NCBI RefSeq assembly: GCF_008312935.1
Contig: NZ_VSZO01000001.1
Coordinates: forward strand, 1,668,675 to 1,732,674
Length of the DNA stretch: 64,000 bases
Source of the DNA: Roseiconus lacunae
GTDB taxonomy: Bacteria; Planctomycetota; Planctomycetia; Pirellulales; Pirellulaceae
Direction of reading: 5' to 3'
In this document: piece by piece, positions 38,087-48,488 of the stretch
Numbering within the stretch: position 1 is the stretch's first letter
Layout: every line of letters begins with the position of its first letter
The notes under the pieces: model-generated
Database searches by the model: none
Seen by the model: the letters and a program-made list of their open reading frames with translations, nothing else
Told to the model about the DNA's origin: nothing
Position numbers and translations under genes: made by a program

Positions 38087-39256
38087 ATGAAAGCCTCTTC
38101 TTCCATCACTACGCCATCGGCATCGTGCCGCTCGCTTTACATCCACGTGCCGTTCTGTCGGCACCGCTGTGGCTATTGCAATTTCAGTGTCGTCGCCGGC
38201 CGAGATGATTTGATCGATCGGTTTCTCGATGCGATTACCCTGGAATTGCAGTCGGTTCGTTCAAGCACCGATCGGCCGCCCGAGTTGGAAACCGTGTTCA
38301 TCGGTGGCGGGACGCCCACCCATCTCGATCACGATCGGTTGGCGACGCTTTTACAAGCGGTCCGCGATCGGTTTGACTTTGTCGCGGACGCCGAATGGAG
38401 TGTCGAAGCGAATCCGGAAGACATCACGACGGACAAGTTGCGGTTGCTCCATGACTTAGGGATCAACCGCGTCAGTCTTGGCGTGCAATCGTTCCATGAT
38501 GAAAAACTGTCGATTCTGGAGCGGTCTCACGACGGCCAGCATGTTAGGCAAATTATCCGCGACGTTGCCGAAGTGATCGAGAACGTTTCGATCGATTTGA
38601 TCTTTGCCGCTCCCGGCGAGACCCTTGACAATTGGCGCGAGGATTTGCGGTTGGCGACATCGCTTCCGATCAAACACGTGTCGACCTACGCGTTGACTTT
38701 CGAAAAGGGAACGGCGTTTTGGTCACGACGCTCCAAAGGCGATTTGCATGATTCACCGGAAGAGCTGGAACTGCAAATGTATGATGTCGCGCGAGAGCAT
38801 TTTGCGGCGCGGGGATTCGAGCACTACGAGATTTCAAATTTTGGCAAACCCGGCTTTCGCTGTCGACACAATCTGGCGTATTGGCATGGCGCCGGATGGT
38901 ATGCGGCCGGTCCTGGGGCGGCGGCCTTTGTCGATGGGTATCGCAACGTGAATCATCGCAGCACGACGTCGTATCTGAAACGCCTCGAAGCCGGGCAATC
39001 ACCGATCGCCGAATCAGAATTTGTCAGCGCGGAACAATCGGCGCGAGAGGCGGCCGCGTTTGGTGTCCGAATGATCGACGGAGTGGATCTTCAAGCGGTA
39101 AGTGAACGATACGGTGTCGACTTGCTGGCGCTTTGCGAAACGGAATTGCGGCAGATGCTAGAGCAAGGCTTGATCACGCGGCATGCTGATCGAATTTGCT
39201 TGACCGAACGCGGCATCCACTTTGCCGATTCTGTCGCCGGCGAACTGCTGGGCTAG
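38087..39256 (+). CDS. hemW: Radical SAM haem chaperone HemW
   Basis: The radical SAM cluster motif is CRHRCGYCNF (C-x3-C-x2-C), preceded by SLYIHVPF. SAM-binding and TIM-barrel landmarks include FIGGGTPT, SVEANPED, GVNRVSLGVQSF-like sequence (GINRVSLGVQSF) and FAAPGETLDNW. The C-terminal HemN-type domain has YEISNFGKPGFRCRHNLAYW. HemW carries haem to apo-proteins, and the old annotation as oxygen-independent coproporphyrinogen oxidase is wrong for this subfamily. GAGG lies 5 nt upstream of the ATG. The gene is followed by an inverted repeat at 39364-39430 that separates it from a convergent sulfatase. Confidence 0.93.
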   Translation: MKASSSITTPSASCRSLYIHVPFCRHRCGYCNFSVVAGRDDLIDRFLDAITLELQSVRSSTDRPPELETVFIGGGTPTHLDHDRLATLLQAVRDRFDFVADAEWSVEANPEDITTDKLRLLHDLGINRVSLGVQSFHDEKLSILERSHDGQHVRQIIRDVAEVIENVSIDLIFAAPGETLDNWREDLRLATSLPIKHVSTYALTFEKGTAFWSRRSKGDLHDSPEELELQMYDVAREHFAARGFEHYEISNFGKPGFRCRHNLAYWHGAGWYAAGPGAAAFVDGYRNVNHRSTTSYLKRLEAGQSPIAESEFVSAEQSAREAAAFGVRMIDGVDLQAVSERYGVDLLALCETELRQMLEQGLITRHADRICLTERGIHFADSVAGELLG

Positions 39257-39363
39257 CACGGCAGTCTGGATTAATTCGCCGTGAACTGAGAAAGAGTTCT
39301 GAAGTCGGCCCTTCCGCTTTCAACTTTCCGAATCGTGAGCGTGCCGTGTCCTTCTCCAACTGT

Positions 39364-39430
39364 AAAAGGGGTCAGGACTCAAAAACCGACCGGTAAAGGG
39401 GATTCGTGTTATTGAGTCCTGACCCCTTTT
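39364..39430. repeat. 19 bp perfect inverted repeat between convergent genes
   Basis: AAAAGGGGTCAGGACTCAA (39364-39382) is exactly complementary to TTGAGTCCTGACCCCTTTT (39412-39430), with a 29 nt spacer. The right arm touches the sulfatase stop codon. It would form a hairpin with a T-run on both strands and suits a bidirectional terminator. The sequence also resembles elements associated with REP transposases, so a miniature mobile element is possible. Confidence 0.75.
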
Positions 39431-41592
39431 CAGTCTCGCATCGCCGCGTGGCACGATTTGCAGTCTGCTTTCAGTTGGTCGATCAAGGTTCGCAAACGTT
39501 TGGGTTGCGTCGCCGCGTCGTGAATCTGTTTCGCGAGTTCTGTTGATCGCTCAAGTTGGTCGCGCTGCGGCTTCTGCCAGGATCGGACTTCGTCGAGTCG
39601 CATGGTTTCGACGAAGTGCTCGTGTAGGAGCACACTCTCTTCGGCAACCGAAACGCCGCCTTGATCAAGTAACGCGACCAAGTGTTCGAGTGATCGATCG
39701 ATCGCGACCATTTGTTCGGCTAGCTCGGTGACCTTGACCGCTTCGTGAAACGTTGTTTGAAAACGCTTCAATTCCGACACGGGGATCTGCTCGACTCGGT
39801 CGACGCTACGAAATAAGCCGGCATATCGAGGTGAGGTTCCCGAGTCTTTAAGCAACTGATTGGCCTCTTTTTGATCCAGTTTCCCGAGCGCTACACAGGC
39901 CACCGCGGCGGCGGCAGGGGCGCGGTGACGACCATGATGGCAGTGCAAATAGACGCCGCCTTTCGAATCAGAGATCGCTTTGGCCAGTTCGAGTGTTCGT
40001 GTCGCGTTGACTTGGTCGTAACCGATAGGCAAGTGGATATAGCGAAGACCGTTTTGCTTGGCCAAGTCGACTTGGGGAGTTGATCCGTCGACACTGATGA
40101 TGGTGCGAACTCCTTTTTCGGCAAGGGTTTCAAAGGCTGCTTCGCCATGTGGTGATCCACCGACAAAAAGCTGCTTGTCGATCTGCCGAAAATTTTGCAT
40201 CAACGATGCGTCCACTTCGACCGGCATCGCCGAAAGCTGTTGTAATCGCTTCGCAACGTCCGAGTGCTTGGAAATCAAGTTCGTCGTTTCGTTTGGATCT
40301 TTGGTGAGGTCAAACAACATGGCGTCCTGGCCTGGTGGCTGAACCCATTTCCATTGTCCGTCACGAACGGCGTGCCATGCTTTACGTTCCAGTTCGGCAT
40401 GTGAGCCGGTGGCCCAAGCGATTGGACGGTGTTTCGAAGGCGTTTCGCCGCGAAGGATCGGCAGCATGGATTCGCCATCCAGATTAGCCGGAGTTTTCAA
40501 GCCCGCTAATTCGGCGATCGTCGGGAACCAATCGAGTGCGGACGTGATCGCATCACTTTCGGTTCCTTTGGCGATCAAGTCTGGATATCGAATCAAGCAC
40601 GGGACTCGCAGGCCGCCTTCGAACAAGGTCGCTTTCCCACCTCGCAGCGGTTCATTTGATCCGCCGTATTTTGGATCGCCGCCGTGGTCGGTCATAAAGA
40701 TGACCAATGTCTGGTCGGCTTGTCCGCTCGCCTGAAGGGCTTGGAGTAACCGGCCGATGCCGTCGTCCATCCCGACCACCTTGGCGGCAAACGCTCGGCG
40801 CAGCGGATCATCGATCGATGTGACTCGGGCCAGATCCGCAGGCTTTGGTTGCATCGTGTTTAGCGGTGTTTGGTTTTCTTCGTCCCATGCCTTGCCAAAA
40901 TGTGGCGCGTTGTAGGCGACATGCAAATACCAGGGCTGTCTATCTGTGGACAGCGTTTGATCTGTTTGATCGGATCGATGGCCGAACGATTCGATCAGCC
41001 GTTCGGCTTCGTCGGTGATCACGTCGGTCGCGTACCGGTGTGTTTCGATCAGCTCCTTGCCGCGGTACCAGTCGGGTCGATTGGCATATTGACAGGTAAA
41101 AAAATCGACACAGCCTCCGGTATGACCGAAGAAGGTGTCAAAGCCGTGTTCGGTCGGCCAAAATTTGTCTTGCCCATGACCGAGATGCCACTTCCCAACG
41201 AGATGGGTTTGATAGCCGGTGTGCTGCAGTTCGGAAACGAAAGTTAATTCGTGATCGCGAATGCCTCGGTCCGCATGTTCGTCGGCGAGGAACATCAAGG
41301 CGCTCGTCAATTGATCTGCCGAGCGATGGGCGTACCTTCCGGTCAGCAGTCCAAACCGTGACGGGGTGCAAATGCTGCTTGCGGCATAGAATTGATTGAG
41401 CTTCAGGCCTTCGGCGGCGAGTGAGTCGATGTGTGGCGTTTGGATTTCGCTGCCGTAGCAACCGACGTCGTTGACGCCTTGGTCGTCTGAAAAAATCAGC
41501 AAAATGTTCGGGCGCGCCGCATCACCGGCCGAGGCAAGTGTTGGGTGAAACAGGCAGGCAACACAGCAGGCAAGAGATGTCAATCGGAGCAT
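39430..41592 (-). CDS. Sulfatase fused to a cysteine phosphatase-like domain and a haem c-binding domain
   Basis: Numbered from the ATG at 41592 (720 residues). A signal peptide (LTSLACCVACLFHPTLASAG) precedes a sulfatase, about residues 28-455, with LLIFSDDQGVNDVGCYG and motif CTPSR at Cys75. Residues 468-600 form a dual-specificity phosphatase-like domain: FRQIDKQLFVGGSPHGE, then catalytic loop HCHHGRHR with Cys551 and Arg557 (C-x5-R). The last 100 residues are a helical bundle ending in CKSCHAAMRD, a C-x2-C-H covalent haem site (Cys711, Cys714, His715), like cytochrome c prime. All three active sites look intact. The start at 41721 would add 43 unlikely residues. Function is inferred as a periplasmic multi-domain enzyme. 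Confidence 0.85.
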   Translation of the reverse strand: MLRLTSLACCVACLFHPTLASAGDAARPNILLIFSDDQGVNDVGCYGSEIQTPHIDSLAAEGLKLNQFYAASSICTPSRFGLLTGRYAHRSADQLTSALMFLADEHADRGIRDHELTFVSELQHTGYQTHLVGKWHLGHGQDKFWPTEHGFDTFFGHTGGCVDFFTCQYANRPDWYRGKELIETHRYATDVITDEAERLIESFGHRSDQTDQTLSTDRQPWYLHVAYNAPHFGKAWDEENQTPLNTMQPKPADLARVTSIDDPLRRAFAAKVVGMDDGIGRLLQALQASGQADQTLVIFMTDHGGDPKYGGSNEPLRGGKATLFEGGLRVPCLIRYPDLIAKGTESDAITSALDWFPTIAELAGLKTPANLDGESMLPILRGETPSKHRPIAWATGSHAELERKAWHAVRDGQWKWVQPPGQDAMLFDLTKDPNETTNLISKHSDVAKRLQQLSAMPVEVDASLMQNFRQIDKQLFVGGSPHGEAAFETLAEKGVRTIISVDGSTPQVDLAKQNGLRYIHLPIGYDQVNATRTLELAKAISDSKGGVYLHCHHGRHRAPAAAAVACVALGKLDQKEANQLLKDSGTSPRYAGLFRSVDRVEQIPVSELKRFQTTFHEAVKVTELAEQMVAIDRSLEHLVALLDQGGVSVAEESVLLHEHFVETMRLDEVRSWQKPQRDQLERSTELAKQIHDAATQPKRLRTLIDQLKADCKSCHAAMRD

Positions 41593-41819
41593 CGCATTCA
41601 CGAAAGTGGCAACAGAAAATCTTGATGGTGGTGCATTATATCCACCCGCCGTTCGCAATACTCCATGGCGATCCGGCAAAGTGGTTTTCGATAGCACGGA
41701 TTTCGGATCGACGGATTTCAAAATGAACCTGGGTTGTCAAAGTGAAGTCTCGATGACAGAACTCTGCTCCGCATCCGGCGATGGAAATGAGATCTGGACT
41801 GTCACCCGTTGAAGGCCCC

Positions 41820-42707
41820 ATGTCAGACTACCTCAAGCTACATTTCGTGATCCTGCTATGGGGATCGACCGCCGTCCTCGGTAATCTCATCGAACTGAGT
41901 GCGACACAGTTAGTGTTGTACCGCAGTGTGCTCGCCACCGGTCTACTGTTTTTTTTTCTCGGCCGGCACGCCAAGGTGGCACCTTCGACGGCGATGCTGT
42001 TGATACTCAATGGCGGCTTGTTGGGGGCGCACTGGATCTTTTTCTTCTTGGCGGTCAAGGTTGCCAACGTTTCCATTTGTATGATTGCGATGGCGACGAT
42101 TTCATTTTGGACGGCGCTGTTGGAACCGTTGCTCGTTCGCAGTTGCCGATTTCAGTGGATCAACCTGCTGTTGGGGCTGGTCGTGCTGCTGGGAATCTAT
42201 TCGATCTTTCGCAGTGAATCACAGTTCCACTACGGACTTGGCGTCGGAGTGATCGGTGCGATCCTGGCAACCTTATTTTCAATCGCGAACGGTCGGCTGG
42301 CGACGCGGGCGAGCGAGCAAGCGGTGGTGATGTACGAGATGGCCGGGGCGGCGATCGTTTGCGGAGCGACGTTGATTATCAGTGAGATGTTCGGGTTGGG
42401 ACTGGCCTCGGATCGATGGGGATTGACCGCGTGGGAATGTTTGTCGCTCGCGGCGTTGGTGCTCGGTGGCACCCTGTTGGCCTATCGCATCTACGTCAGT
42501 CTGCTCCATCGGCTATCCGTCTTCACGATCAACTTCGCGAACAACCTAGAACCAATTTACGGAATCACATTGGGCGCAATTTGCTTTGGTGATCACCGAT
42601 ACCTAGGGATCGATTTTTACTTCGGCGCCGTCATCATCTTGTCGGCAGTGATTGCCCAGCCTTGGCTGGCGATTCGCTCCCGACGCAAACTGCAACCGTT
42701 GACGTGA
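41820..42707 (+). CDS. EamA/DMT family transporter
   Basis: Ten predicted membrane segments in two related halves fit a drug/metabolite transporter. Landmarks are KLHFVILLWGSTAVLGNL at the start and NLEPIYGITLGAICFGD in the ninth helix, the usual EamA signature. GAAGG lies just before the ATG at 41820. The longer open frame from 41781 adds 13 residues with no support. The substrate is not known; amino acid or nucleotide export is typical of the group. It is divergent from the three-domain sulfatase by 227 bp and convergent with the MFS gene. Confidence 0.88.
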   Translation: MSDYLKLHFVILLWGSTAVLGNLIELSATQLVLYRSVLATGLLFFFLGRHAKVAPSTAMLLILNGGLLGAHWIFFFLAVKVANVSICMIAMATISFWTALLEPLLVRSCRFQWINLLLGLVVLLGIYSIFRSESQFHYGLGVGVIGAILATLFSIANGRLATRASEQAVVMYEMAGAAIVCGATLIISEMFGLGLASDRWGLTAWECLSLAALVLGGTLLAYRIYVSLLHRLSVFTINFANNLEPIYGITLGAICFGDHRYLGIDFYFGAVIILSAVIAQPWLAIRSRRKLQPLT

Positions 42708-42726
42708 TTGACGGTCGTCGCGTGGT

Positions 42727-43935
42727 TCACGCAGCGACGACTCGGCGAGTGATAATCGGGTGGATCAACGCATAGATCAGGACGGCCAGGAACGACAACG
42801 CGCCGCTGGTCATCCAGAGCGTTTTGGGCCCCAATCGCTGTAGCAACTCGCCTCCTAAAGGGGCACCGACTGCCAATGCGATCGCATAGCACATCGTGAA
42901 TAAACCCATGTAAGCGCCTCGGCAATGTTCGGGCGCCAGCTTGGCGATGATCGATTGCTTGGTCGGTGCTTGCAGGATTTCGCCGAGCGTCCAAATTCCG
43001 ATGCTGATTCCGATCAACAAAAACGATCCTCCGACGCCGGTGAAACCGAAGCCTGCCGAGATCAACACCCCGCCAAGCGTCACAATACTCATCGCGTTGT
43101 AACGATTCAGCCAGTGTGTGATCGGTAGCTGTAAAACAAAGATCAACACTCCATTGATCGACATCAGCAAGCCGAATTCTAAGTTGCTGAAACCGACCTG
43201 GCGGATGTACAGCGGCAGCGTCGAAAACCCTTGAACAAACACCAGTTCGATCAGCAACGTGGACAAGCAGAACATCAGGAACGGTGCGTCGCTGAATACA
43301 TGCCTGATCGAATCACTCAATCGAATCTGTGGTTCTACTGGTGGCCCGTCGGGATCGGAGGCCGTCACCACCGGACGTTCGTCGATCCACAACCAGATGA
43401 TGATCGCATAGGCTCCCATCGTGATCGCGTCGAGCCAAAACAGGAGCTTGAAACTGTAGCCGGCCAAGATGCCGCCCAGTGGCGGCGCGATCGCAAAGCC
43501 AAGGTTGATCGAGATGTACATCAACGCGAACGCGTGTGTGCGACGATCAACCGGGGACAGGTCGGCAATCAAAGCCGATGCCGCCGGACGATACAAATCG
43601 CTGACGAATGCAAACAGACAGACGCCGAGCGCAAAGGGGAGCTTGTGCTCGATCGAACTGAGCAGCAGCAGCATCAAGCCGCCGCCAAGCAGGGCCAGCA
43701 GCATCACCGGTTTGCGTCCGATTCGGTCGGAAATGAACCCTCCGAGTAGCGATCCACCCATCGAACCGATTCCCAGCATTCCGATGCACAAGGTCGCGAA
43801 GGGGATGCCAAAACCCAGTTGCTCACTTGCGTAGATCGATAGAAAGATCACCGCGAACGAGCCGGCTCGGTTGATAAACGATCCGACACAAAGGATACGA
43901 ACCGCGATGGGTAATTGAAGGTAGTCGCCGAACAT
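42727..43935 (-). CDS. Major facilitator superfamily transporter
   Basis: Twelve membrane segments, with the MFS loop motif GGFISDRIGRKPVMLLALLG after helix 2 and GEILQAPTKQSI in the second half. The motif A is strongly conserved. The pattern fits an H+-antiport efflux pump or sugar-type carrier. The ATG at 43935 (MFGDYLQLPIAVRILCVGS) is chosen. The open frame goes back to 44055, but that stretch overlaps a partial repeat of family 1 and lacks family features. The gene is divergent from the PSD1 gene. Confidence 0.87.
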   Translation of the reverse strand: MFGDYLQLPIAVRILCVGSFINRAGSFAVIFLSIYASEQLGFGIPFATLCIGMLGIGSMGGSLLGGFISDRIGRKPVMLLALLGGGLMLLLLSSIEHKLPFALGVCLFAFVSDLYRPAASALIADLSPVDRRTHAFALMYISINLGFAIAPPLGGILAGYSFKLLFWLDAITMGAYAIIIWLWIDERPVVTASDPDGPPVEPQIRLSDSIRHVFSDAPFLMFCLSTLLIELVFVQGFSTLPLYIRQVGFSNLEFGLLMSINGVLIFVLQLPITHWLNRYNAMSIVTLGGVLISAGFGFTGVGGSFLLIGISIGIWTLGEILQAPTKQSIIAKLAPEHCRGAYMGLFTMCYAIALAVGAPLGGELLQRLGPKTLWMTSGALSFLAVLIYALIHPIITRRVVAA

Positions 43936-44276
43936 GGCTGCAACGGGTGTCAGGGCATGGGGGGAAGTTAGAACTGCGGGCGTTGATTCGGTGCGAGCAA
44001 GGAGGCTGATCGCGACAAGCGGCGTCTGCGACATCGGCGGACAAGCCGAACCCAAAGACTCGGTCTAGACGAAGCACTAGGACAGACACACCGCCAGCGG
44101 GGTTCGCCGGGAAGTCGGCCGGCGGCCCGTTTCCGGCGACAATTTTTGGCGTCGATGGCGTTCTTCCGTTCTGGCCTTTTCTTTCGGCCGCGAAACTTTC
44201 GCCAACAGCGAGGGTTTGAATCTGTACACTCCTCTTCAGTCTCGCTTGTCCCTTACAGCCAGGGAGAGATCGCGTG
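43936..44276. other. Divergent intergenic region with a partial repeat copy D
   Basis: The region between the MFS and PSD1 starts holds the repeat fragment at 44025-44085. A purine-rich CAGGGAGAGAT before 44277 is the ribosome-binding site of the PSD1 gene. No promoter boxes stand out. Confidence 0.4.
44025..44085 (+). repeat. Partial family 1 repeat, copy D
   Basis: CGGCGGACAAGCCGAACCC and GGTCTAGACGAAGCACTAG match the last 60 bp of the full-length copies. Copy C shows the same GCCGAACCCAAA and GGAGCACTAG. The left half is missing or too diverged. Confidence 0.65.
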
Positions 44277-46979
44277 ATGGTATCAAACCGACTCTCGATC
44301 ATCGTTCCGTTTTGCCTGTTGACCGTGGCGTTGCAGAACGCCGGCGCCGAAGAATTCATGGCGGTCGATCCGGATAGGATTTCTCCTGAACAGCTGCAAT
44401 TTTTTGAGTCCAAGATTCGCCCGGTGTTGGTCCGCGAATGCTACGGATGCCACAGCGATCAATCCGGGCAGAACAAGGGTGGACTTCGTTTGGACACCCA
44501 GCGTGTCACTCTGCTTGGCGGCGATAGCGGTGCGGCGGTTGTCCCCGGGGATCCCGAATCAAGTTTGCTGTACACGGCGATCACGCATGAAGATTTTGTG
44601 ATGCCGCCGAAGCGAAAACTAAGTGATGCCGAGATCGCTGATTTTCGCAAATGGATTCTCGATGGTGCCCCCGATCCTCGTGTGACCGAAGCGATCGTGA
44701 TGCCACAGTCGGCGATCACCATCGAAGACATTGATCGCGCCAAGCAAACGTTTTGGGCTTTCCAGCCGCCGACTCGCACGACACCACCGGTGACGTCCGC
44801 CTGGGCGGCATCCGATTCCACTGAAAACGAATCTGCGGCGGCGGTGATCGACCGTTATGTCGATGCAAAGCGACATGACGCGGGACTGCAACCTGCTCCC
44901 GACGCCGACGCGGTAACGTTGCTGCGGCGACTGTGTTTCGATTTGGTTGGATTGCCACCGACGCCGGAACAGGTTCGCTGGTTCGAATCGGCTTTTCAAG
45001 TTGACTCCCAAACGGCCGTCGAGCGTGTGGTCGATCGGTTGCTTGATTCACAGGCCTTTGGTGAACATTGGGGACGTCATTGGTTGGACGTCGCCCGCTA
45101 CGCCGAATCGACCGGCCGGGAAGTCAACATGACTTATCCACAAGCGTGGCGCTACAGAGATTATGTCATTGACGCATTCAACGCAGACAAACCCTACAAC
45201 GAATTCGTCCAAGAGCAGATCGCCGGCGACCTGCTGCCCGTCAAATCGGATCAGCAGTGGGCAAAGAATTTGATCGCGACCGGGTTTCTGGCGATCGGAA
45301 CAAAGAACTTAAACGAACAGAGCGCCGCACAGTTTGCGGCCGACCTAGCGGACGAACAAATCGACGCGACGACACGCGTGTTTTTAGGGATGTCGGTTGC
45401 CTGCGCCCGATGTCATGACCACAAGTTTGATCCGATTCGCCAAAACGATTACTACGCATTGGCAGGAATCTTTCGCAGTACCAAAACGCTTTATGGGAAT
45501 CCACCTTCGGAGTTTGGCAATCCCGTCAGTGCCCAGCAACGTCAACGCAGTAGCTTGCTGCTGTTGCCCGTCGAGGACGATACCAAGATCGGCAAGTCCT
45601 ATTCGGTGGAAGAACTGCAGTCGATGAAGGAACAACTACAGGAATACCGTAGGCAAGTCGTCGACCTGCGATCCGGCGGAACGGTGGCCGGTCGACCGGG
45701 CGCTTCAGTGCAACAGATGCGTTTGCGATTGAACAATCAGATTGCCGAACTGAGCGCAAAGATCAGTGTGCTCGACGATCAAGGTCAGCCACGCAGTTAT
45801 TGCATGGGTGTCCAAGATCACTCCGCTGTTGGTGATGCCCCATTGTTGGTTCGAGGTGAGATCGATCAGCCGGCCGATCGAATCAAGCGTGACCTGCCGT
45901 TGTTGTTCCGAGATCTGCCGCTAGAGATTGCCGACGGTGCGAGCGGACGATTAGAACTTGCCCGTTGGATCGGAAGCGATCAAAACCCGTTGACCGCTCG
46001 CGTGATGGTCAATCGCTTGTGGCACCACGTATTTGGCCAAGGAATCGTGACAACGACGGAAGACTTTGGCGTGACGGGGATCGCGCCGTCGCATCCTGAG
46101 TTGCTCGATCACCTGACGCTCGAATTCATCGATTCGGGCTGGTCTGTCAAAACGATGGTGCGTTCGATGATGACATCGCGTACCTATCGAATGCAGTCAC
46201 GATTTGATGAAGCAAGTCACCAAGCCGACCCAGACAATCGTCTGTTGTGGCGGGCGAACGTGAAACGACTGGGGGCAGAATCAATCCGTGATGCGATGTT
46301 ATCGATCGCTGGAAAATTGGATTCCGAGCGGCCTGTCGGTTCGATGGTCGCCGAAGCAGGCTTTGTTCGTGTCCAAGGGGCAACGTTGGAAGATCCTCGC
46401 GAGGCGTTGCGTCGGCGATCTCAAACCGTAGTCACCTCGCGTCGCGATGACGTTGAACGTTTGATGCGGCAGCTGCGAAACGGAAGTCCTCGTGACCGCT
46501 CGATCGCTCGCAATCGCCTACGCGACATGAGGAACAACCCGCGTCCGCTTTCGTATGAAGAAGACAGCTCCGAAGACAAATCACTCGATCAAACACGATC
46601 CAATCTTCGCAGCGTCTATCTGCCTGTCGTCCGCGATTTTGTCCCGCGGTCGCTTGAAGTCTTTGATTTTGCCGACCCCAGTTTGATCAGCGGAGCACGC
46701 GAAGCATCCAATACACCCAACCAAGCTCTGTTCATGATGAACAATCCCGTGGCGTTGCGACTTAGCCGCGCGTTTGCCGAACGATTGGGCCGGCAGGCAT
46801 CGTCGTCGAAAGAGCAAATCCAACTGGCGTTCGTGCTGGCTTACGGTCGTGAACCAACGGCCGACGAGCGTCGTGCCAGTTATGAGTATCTTCGACACGC
46901 CGACGGTGAGACCGAAGATCGCTTTGCCGGTTTCTGTCAGGCGATATTCGCCGCGGCCGAATTCAGGTATTTGAACTAA
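44277..46979 (+). CDS. PSD1 domain-containing protein (PSCyt1, DUF1549, DUF1553)
   Basis: A signal peptide ([17 protein letters not shown]) leads into the PSCyt1 domain with RECYGCHSD, a C-x2-C-H covalent haem site. DUF1549 (about residues 190-420) has [14 protein letters not shown] and a second [15 protein letters not shown]1553 (about 550-890) has [14 protein letters not shown] and SPRDRS-like ends. This is the most common domain set of secreted planctomycete cytochrome-like proteins of unknown reaction. The next gene encodes a DUF1501 protein 102 bp away, and the two are the usual pair. Choice between the GTG at 44274 and the ATG at 44277 is arbitrary. Confidence 0.92.
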   Translation: MVSNRLSIIVPFCLLTVALQNAGAEEFMAVDPDRISPEQLQFFESKIRPVLVRECYGCHSDQSGQNKGGLRLDTQRVTLLGGDSGAAVVPGDPESSLLYTAITHEDFVMPPKRKLSDAEIADFRKWILDGAPDPRVTEAIVMPQSAITIEDIDRAKQTFWAFQPPTRTTPPVTSAWAASDSTENESAAAVIDRYVDAKRHDAGLQPAPDADAVTLLRRLCFDLVGLPPTPEQVRWFESAFQVDSQTAVERVVDRLLDSQAFGEHWGRHWLDVARYAESTGREVNMTYPQAWRYRDYVIDAFNADKPYNEFVQEQIAGDLLPVKSDQQWAKNLIATGFLAIGTKNLNEQSAAQFAADLADEQIDATTRVFLGMSVACARCHDHKFDPIRQNDYYALAGIFRSTKTLYGNPPSEFGNPVSAQQRQRSSLLLLPVEDDTKIGKSYSVEELQSMKEQLQEYRRQVVDLRSGGTVAGRPGASVQQMRLRLNNQIAELSAKISVLDDQGQPRSYCMGVQDHSAVGDAPLLVRGEIDQPADRIKRDLPLLFRDLPLEIADGASGRLELARWIGSDQNPLTARVMVNRLWHHVFGQGIVTTTEDFGVTGIAPSHPELLDHLTLEFIDSGWSVKTMVRSMMTSRTYRMQSRFDEASHQADPDNRLLWRANVKRLGAESIRDAMLSIAGKLDSERPVGSMVAEAGFVRVQGATLEDPREALRRRSQTVVTSRRDDVERLMRQLRNGSPRDRSIARNRLRDMRNNPRPLSYEEDSSEDKSLDQTRSNLRSVYLPVVRDFVPRSLEVFDFADPSLISGAREASNTPNQALFMMNNPVALRLSRAFAERLGRQASSSKEQIQLAFVLAYGREPTADERRASYEYLRHADGETEDRFAGFCQAIFAAAEFRYLN

Positions 46980-47081
46980 CGTGACGCGGTCGTCTGACGA
47001 TCGGCCTCGTTCGCCTTTTTGCTCGTGACTCCACACGTTTTCTACGCTTCTCTTGTTCGTCTTTTTTCAGGAACGACTGTC

Positions 47082-48488
47082 ATGCTGACTCGACGCGAAT
47101 TGCTGAAACACTCGTCAGCCGGTTTCGGCTACTTGGCACTGGCCGGGATGTCGAATCACGGGCGCGAGGCCTTTGGAGCTGAGGTCGCAAACGGGGCAGA
47201 AGTCACTGCGGCGCATCCTTTGGCACCCAAGCAACCGCACTTCGCCGGACAGGCCAAGCGTGTGATCTTCTTGTGCATGCAGGGCGGTCCCTCTCATGTT
47301 GATACCTTCGACTACAAACCGGATCTATTGAAAGACCACGGCAAGCGTGCCAAGTATGGCGGATCGTTGCTGAAGTCCCCTTGGAAGTTTCGCCAACATG
47401 GTGAAAGTGGGCTTTGGGTGTCTGATTTGTTCCCCCAAGTCGCAACGCATGCCGATGATTTGTGCTTGATCCGTTCGATGCACTGCGACCAACCGGTTCA
47501 TCCTGGTGCGATGACTCAGATGCACACGGGCACGGCACAATTCGTACGCCCATCGATCGGTGCTTGGACGTTGTATGGACTGGGGACCGAAAACGAAAGT
47601 CTGCCAGGATTCGTCTCCCTCAGTCCGCCGGCGGGAAGTTCGCGAAACTATGGCAGCGCGTTTCTGCCGGCGATTTATGGCGGGACCAAAGTCGGGCGGA
47701 CCGGAAGTCGCTTTGCACAGGCGGCTCGTTTCGCCGGTGGTGCGCAGGAATCAGTGCCAGACATTAAGAATCCCACCTTGGATGCTCGGGAGCAGCGAAG
47801 GCAACTGAATTTCATTCAAAAACTGAACCGAAGCCAGATGCCGGACGGCGATACCGCCCATGTCGAAGGTGTGATTCAGTCGTATGAACTGGCCTTCAAA
47901 ATGCAAGACGCAATGCCGTCGCTGATGGACTTATCGGACGAAGACGAACGCACGTTAAAGGCGTATGGTGCCGATGGCGGCCCGACGGCAACATTCGGAA
48001 AGCAATGTTTGTTGGCTCGTCGTTTTGCCGAAGCAGGGGTTCGGTTTATCGAGATCACCCACGGAAACTGGGACCAACACAATCGTTTGACGGAAGATCA
48101 TGCGGCCCGTGCCGAAGCATGCGATGGACCAATCGCCGCTTTGTTAGCCGATCTCAAATCACGCGACATGCTGGACGAAACGTTGGTGATTTGGGGGGGC
48201 GAATTTGGCCGCACGCCATCCGCTCAAAACGGTGACGGGCGAAATCACAACAACAAGGGTTACACCCTGTGGATGGCCGGCGGAGGCGTCAAAGGTGGCT
48301 ACAGTTACGGTGCGACTGACGAACACGGGTTTGAAGCGGTCGAAAATCCATGTCACGTTCACGACTGGCACGCGACTGTCTTGCACCTATTGGGGCTCGA
48401 TCACGAACAGTTGACGTATCGCTACGCCGGCCGTGATTTTCGTTTAACCGATGTATACGGAAACGTGGTCCATGACATCATCGCTTGA
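47082..48488 (+). CDS. DUF1501 protein with Tat signal
   Basis: The N-terminus MLTRRELLKHSSAGFGYLAL is a twin-arginine signal. The body has the sulfatase-related DUF1501 pattern: VIFLCMQGGPSHVDTFDYKP, VIWGGEFGRTPSAQNGDGR and NPCHVHDWHATVLHLLGLDH. The fold is of the alkaline phosphatase type, but the activity is not known. AGGAA supports the ATG at 47082; the open frame from 47019 adds an unsupported 21 residues. It is exported folded, next to the PSD1 protein that is exported by the general pathway. Such pairs probably work on the cell surface together. Confidence 0.93.
   Translation: MLTRRELLKHSSAGFGYLALAGMSNHGREAFGAEVANGAEVTAAHPLAPKQPHFAGQAKRVIFLCMQGGPSHVDTFDYKPDLLKDHGKRAKYGGSLLKSPWKFRQHGESGLWVSDLFPQVATHADDLCLIRSMHCDQPVHPGAMTQMHTGTAQFVRPSIGAWTLYGLGTENESLPGFVSLSPPAGSSRNYGSAFLPAIYGGTKVGRTGSRFAQAARFAGGAQESVPDIKNPTLDAREQRRQLNFIQKLNRSQMPDGDTAHVEGVIQSYELAFKMQDAMPSLMDLSDEDERTLKAYGADGGPTATFGKQCLLARRFAEAGVRFIEITHGNWDQHNRLTEDHAARAEACDGPIAALLADLKSRDMLDETLVIWGGEFGRTPSAQNGDGRNHNNKGYTLWMAGGGVKGGYSYGATDEHGFEAVENPCHVHDWHATVLHLLGLDHEQLTYRYAGRDFRLTDVYGNVVHDIIA

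Noticed and set aside
44274..48488. Respiratory cytochrome c complex
   Set aside because: CxxCH motifs occur in PSCyt1 and DUF1549, but the domain set is the planctomycete PSD1 type and no oxidase or reductase subunits are present.
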